Of a DNA stretch of 64,000 nt, positions 61,683-64,000 are shown one piece after another. Source of the stretch: Eremothecium cymbalariae DBVPG#7215. Lineage: Eukaryota; Ascomycota; Saccharomycetes; Saccharomycetales; Saccharomycetaceae. The notes under the pieces were generated by a model, which was not told the origin of the DNA, did no database searches, and worked only from the letters and a program-made list of their open reading frames with translations. The number at the start of each line of letters is the position of its first letter. Within the stretch, counting starts at the first letter, position 1. Both the position numbers and the translations under genes were made by a program. The stretch covers positions 434,001 to 498,000 of the forward strand of contig NC_016451.1 of NCBI RefSeq assembly GCF_000235365.1, written 5' to 3'.

Positions 61683-61874
61683 TACTGAATTAGTTGCATC
61701 AAGCTTGATGATCTTGTTAGTAAAGCAAACCTATTTTATAAATGTTCATAGATACAGATAATATTGGTAGTGAAAAATTTCACACTACATAAATTTTTTT
61801 GAGATGACCATGAAAGCTCATCACCAACTATGGTACAATCAAAGGAGCAAGGTCGTATTTTAATTATACTATAA
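61683..61874 (+). promoter_or_regulatory. CBS1-AFG2 promoter with RRPE/PAC-like motifs
   Basis: 192 bp. TGAAAAATTT (61771-61780) matches the RRPE consensus except for the last T. AGCTCATCAC (61815-61824), complement GTGATGAGCT, matches PAC with one mismatch. AFG2 is a ribosome maturation gene, so the pair is expected. Confidence 0.45.
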
Positions 61875-64000
61875 ATGGCATCAAAAGCAACTGGAAGCAA
61901 TTCATCCTCGAAGAAGAAGTTGTCAGATGGCACTGAAGGTAAAAAAAGTAGCTCCAAGAGCAATGCACCTGTTGTGTTTATCACAAGGCCACATTCTGAG
62001 GACAATGAAAAACTACTTGGAACCGTATTTATGAATCCAACGGTTATGAAGGATTGCGGATATTCATCAGGTAATATATGTATTGTGTCCAAAGAAGGAC
62101 AGCCGGGGGTTGCTGCTATTTTACAGAATGGTGAAGAGTCGCAACAAGATAATGTTATTAAGGTATCGACACCTCTCAGATCTGTTGGCTCATTGCTATT
62201 AGGTGAGCGTGTTACCATTAAAAAAGCTCAATATCAACCAGATTATGCTAGTAAAATTACTGTAGGAAGCTTGCAAGGCCATGAAATTAGTGAAAACAAC
62301 CAAAAAGCTGTTGAAAGGCTTTTGAATAGCTGTGGAATAGTAATGCCTGGTATGATTTTTAGTAATCTAACGTGTGATGAGGTATCTTCGAAATCAGACA
62401 TACTTATCGTTGATATTGAAAGTATTGACAATGTCAAGCAGACCATGGCCGAGTTAAAGATATCTGATGGTTCAGAGAACAGATATACACCTTACTTATC
62501 TCCAGCAGGTATTTTTAAAAAGGGCTATACGAAAATTATTTATACAACACGTATTGAAGTTGATAGACGATTCAAACTTTCAAAGCCGTTGCGGTATAGT
62601 TCAGTTGGTGGGTTATCTAGAGAAATACAAAAGTTAAAGGAGACTATCGAGGCCCCATTATATGAATCTGAGTTTTATGAAGAATGTGGTATCCACCCTC
62701 CTAGAGGTATTCTATTACACGGACCACCAGGTACGGGTAAAACAATGTTACTACGTTGTGTTGCAAACGAGAATGTAGCCCATATACAAACCATCAACGG
62801 GCCATCAATTACATCAAAGTATTTGGGCGAAACAGAGGAGAAGTTAAGAGGAATTTTTGAAGAAGCTCGTAAATTTCAACCTTCTATTATTTTAATCGAT
62901 GAAATAGATTCAATTGCACCAAATAGAAATAATGATGACTCCGGGGAGGCTGAAAGCAGAGTTGTTGCCACATTGTTAACCTTGATGGACGGTGTGGATA
63001 GTGAAGGGCGTGTAGTAATTGTTGCAACAACCAATAGACCAAACAAAATTGACCCTGCGTTGAGAAGGCCTGGAAGATTTAACACTGAAGTTGAGATTGG
63101 CGTTCCAGATGCTGTATCCAGAAGAGAAATATTGAAGAAGCAACTCAGCAACATGTCTGAAAAGCGCCGTGACTTCACTGATGATGAAATTACTGAAATA
63201 GCTGATAAAACCCATGGTTATGTGGGTACGGATTTGAGTGGACTATGTACCTTGGCTGTAGCGCATAGTAAGCATAGAGCTATTATTGAAGGTATAAAAA
63301 TTCCTGATTTGAAGATAAATGTAAAGGATTTTGAGGCTGCCATGCTGGAAATTAAACCAAGCGCCATGAGGGAAATATTTTTAGAAATGCCAAAGGTATA
63401 TTGGTCAGATATAGCAGGTCAAGAGCAGTTGAAAAGTGAACTTGAAGAGGTTATTCAGTTACCACACAAAGGAGCAGATAAATTGCGTAGATTTCAAGTG
63501 TCTCCCCCCAAAGGTATGTTATTATATGGTCCTCCTGGTTGCTCAAAGACGTTAACGGCTAAAGCATTGGCAACCGAATCTGGTTTCAATTTCTTTGCCA
63601 TTAAAGGCCCAGAAGTTTTGAACAAGTATGTTGGTGAGACAGAAAGGACGGTACGGGAATTATTCCGTAAAGCCAAAGCTGCTGCTCCAAGTATTATTTT
63701 TATTGATGAAATTGATGAATTAGCCAAGACTCGAGACCAGGAGGCATCTTCTGCAGCCTCCGGTAACGTCCTAATAACGTTGTTAAATGAAATAGATGGC
63801 GTTGAAGAACTAAACGGTGTTGTCGTAGTGGCTGCAACGAATAAGCCTGAAATAATAGACTCTGCGTTAATCAGATCCGGGAGATTGGACAAACATATAT
63901 ATGTCAGTCCTCCAAACTTCGAGGCTAGATTACAAATATTAAAGAATTGTACGAAAACCTTCGGCCTAAAAACTGAGGATGTTGATCTACACAATTTAGC
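61875..64000 (+). CDS. AFG2: Afg2/Drg1, AAA-ATPase of 60S maturation (partial, C-terminus beyond edge)
   Basis: ATG at 61875; 708 codons are in the window and the frame is open at the right edge. S. cerevisiae Afg2 has 780 residues, so about 70 are missing. Drg1/Afg2 releases Rlp24 and other shuttling factors from cytoplasmic pre-60S particles. The N-domain is followed by two AAA modules. D1: GPPGTGKT at 283-290 and IILIDEIDS with Asp342-Glu343. D2: GPPGCSKT at 552-559, the unusual Cys-Ser form that is also typical of Afg2, and IIFIDEIDE. SRH-type arginines (RRPGRF, IRSGRL) are present. A KKKK-rich start is low-complexity. Orthologue of YLR397C, next to SKI2 as in S. cerevisiae. Confidence 0.97.
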   Translation, partial: MASKATGSNSSSKKKLSDGTEGKKSSSKSNAPVVFITRPHSEDNEKLLGTVFMNPTVMKDCGYSSGNICIVSKEGQPGVAAILQNGEESQQDNVIKVSTPLRSVGSLLLGERVTIKKAQYQPDYASKITVGSLQGHEISENNQKAVERLLNSCGIVMPGMIFSNLTCDEVSSKSDILIVDIESIDNVKQTMAELKISDGSENRYTPYLSPAGIFKKGYTKIIYTTRIEVDRRFKLSKPLRYSSVGGLSREIQKLKETIEAPLYESEFYEECGIHPPRGILLHGPPGTGKTMLLRCVANENVAHIQTINGPSITSKYLGETEEKLRGIFEEARKFQPSIILIDEIDSIAPNRNNDDSGEAESRVVATLLTLMDGVDSEGRVVIVATTNRPNKIDPALRRPGRFNTEVEIGVPDAVSRREILKKQLSNMSEKRRDFTDDEITEIADKTHGYVGTDLSGLCTLAVAHSKHRAIIEGIKIPDLKINVKDFEAAMLEIKPSAMREIFLEMPKVYWSDIAGQEQLKSELEEVIQLPHKGADKLRRFQVSPPKGMLLYGPPGCSKTLTAKALATESGFNFFAIKGPEVLNKYVGETERTVRELFRKAKAAAPSIIFIDEIDELAKTRDQEASSAASGNVLITLLNEIDGVEELNGVVVVAATNKPEIIDSALIRSGRLDKHIYVSPPNFEARLQILKNCTKTFGLKTEDVDLHNL

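Overview
The window is nuclear DNA of a budding yeast of the family Saccharomycetaceae. The evidence is 26 recognisable protein genes with Saccharomyces cerevisiae orthologues, compact mostly intronless genes, a yeast-type intron in RPL31 (GTATGT, TACTAAC, CAG), and standard decoding. The gene order interleaves two S. cerevisiae tracks. One is chromosome XII (YLR413 back to YLR397). The other is chromosome XI (YKL187 to YKL181) in the left third, then chromosome IV (YDL077 to YDL069). Genes that are duplicated in S. cerevisiae (INA1/FAT3, RPL31A/B, BDF1/BDF2) are single here. This is the order expected of a lineage that split off before the whole-genome duplication, such as Eremothecium, Kluyveromyces, Lachancea, Zygosaccharomyces or Torulaspora. 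I cannot fix the genus from sequence alone; an Eremothecium- or Kluyveromyces-like yeast of moderate AT content fits.

Layout, left to right. Positions 1-13 kb hold FAT3/INA1 (-), a 2-kb gene-free stretch, MTR2 (-), ASH1 (+), SPE1 (+) and LOT5 (+). Positions 13-26 kb hold FAS1 (+), BER1 (-), PRS1 (+) and VIP1 (-, reading frame broken at a slippery heptamer). Positions 26-41 kb hold UTP21 (+), VAM6/VPS39 (-), BLS1 (+), a YLR407W orthologue (-), RXT3 (-), RPL31 (+, one intron), DUS4 (-) and BRE1 (-). Positions 42-64 kb hold AHK1 (+), SEI1 (-), SFP1 (-), DUS3 (+), YET3 (-), BDF1/2 (+), SKI2 (+), CBS1 (-) and AFG2 (+, runs off the right edge). I saw no tRNA, rRNA, transposon, CRISPR array or centromere.

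The genes are housekeeping and are not an operon or a dedicated system. Several belong to growth control and ribosome production: SFP1 (regulator of ribosomal genes), RPL31, UTP21, AFG2, and DUS3/DUS4 (tRNA modification). Matching promoter signals are visible: Rap1 and Homol-D sites at RPL31, and RRPE/PAC-like pairs at UTP21 and AFG2. FAS1 carries an exact inositol/choline response element.

The most unusual signals are: (1) the VIP1 frame break exactly at A AAA AAC; (2) a cluster of long, nearly perfect hairpins between YET3 and BDF1 (24 bp, 17 bp, 13 bp with a GTGA loop), with smaller relatives in other promoters; (3) a roughly 35-residue repeat, about nine copies, in the outside domain of the FAT3/INA1 protein; and (4) coexisting Homol-D and Rap1 sites at RPL31. 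I found no clearly new multi-gene system.
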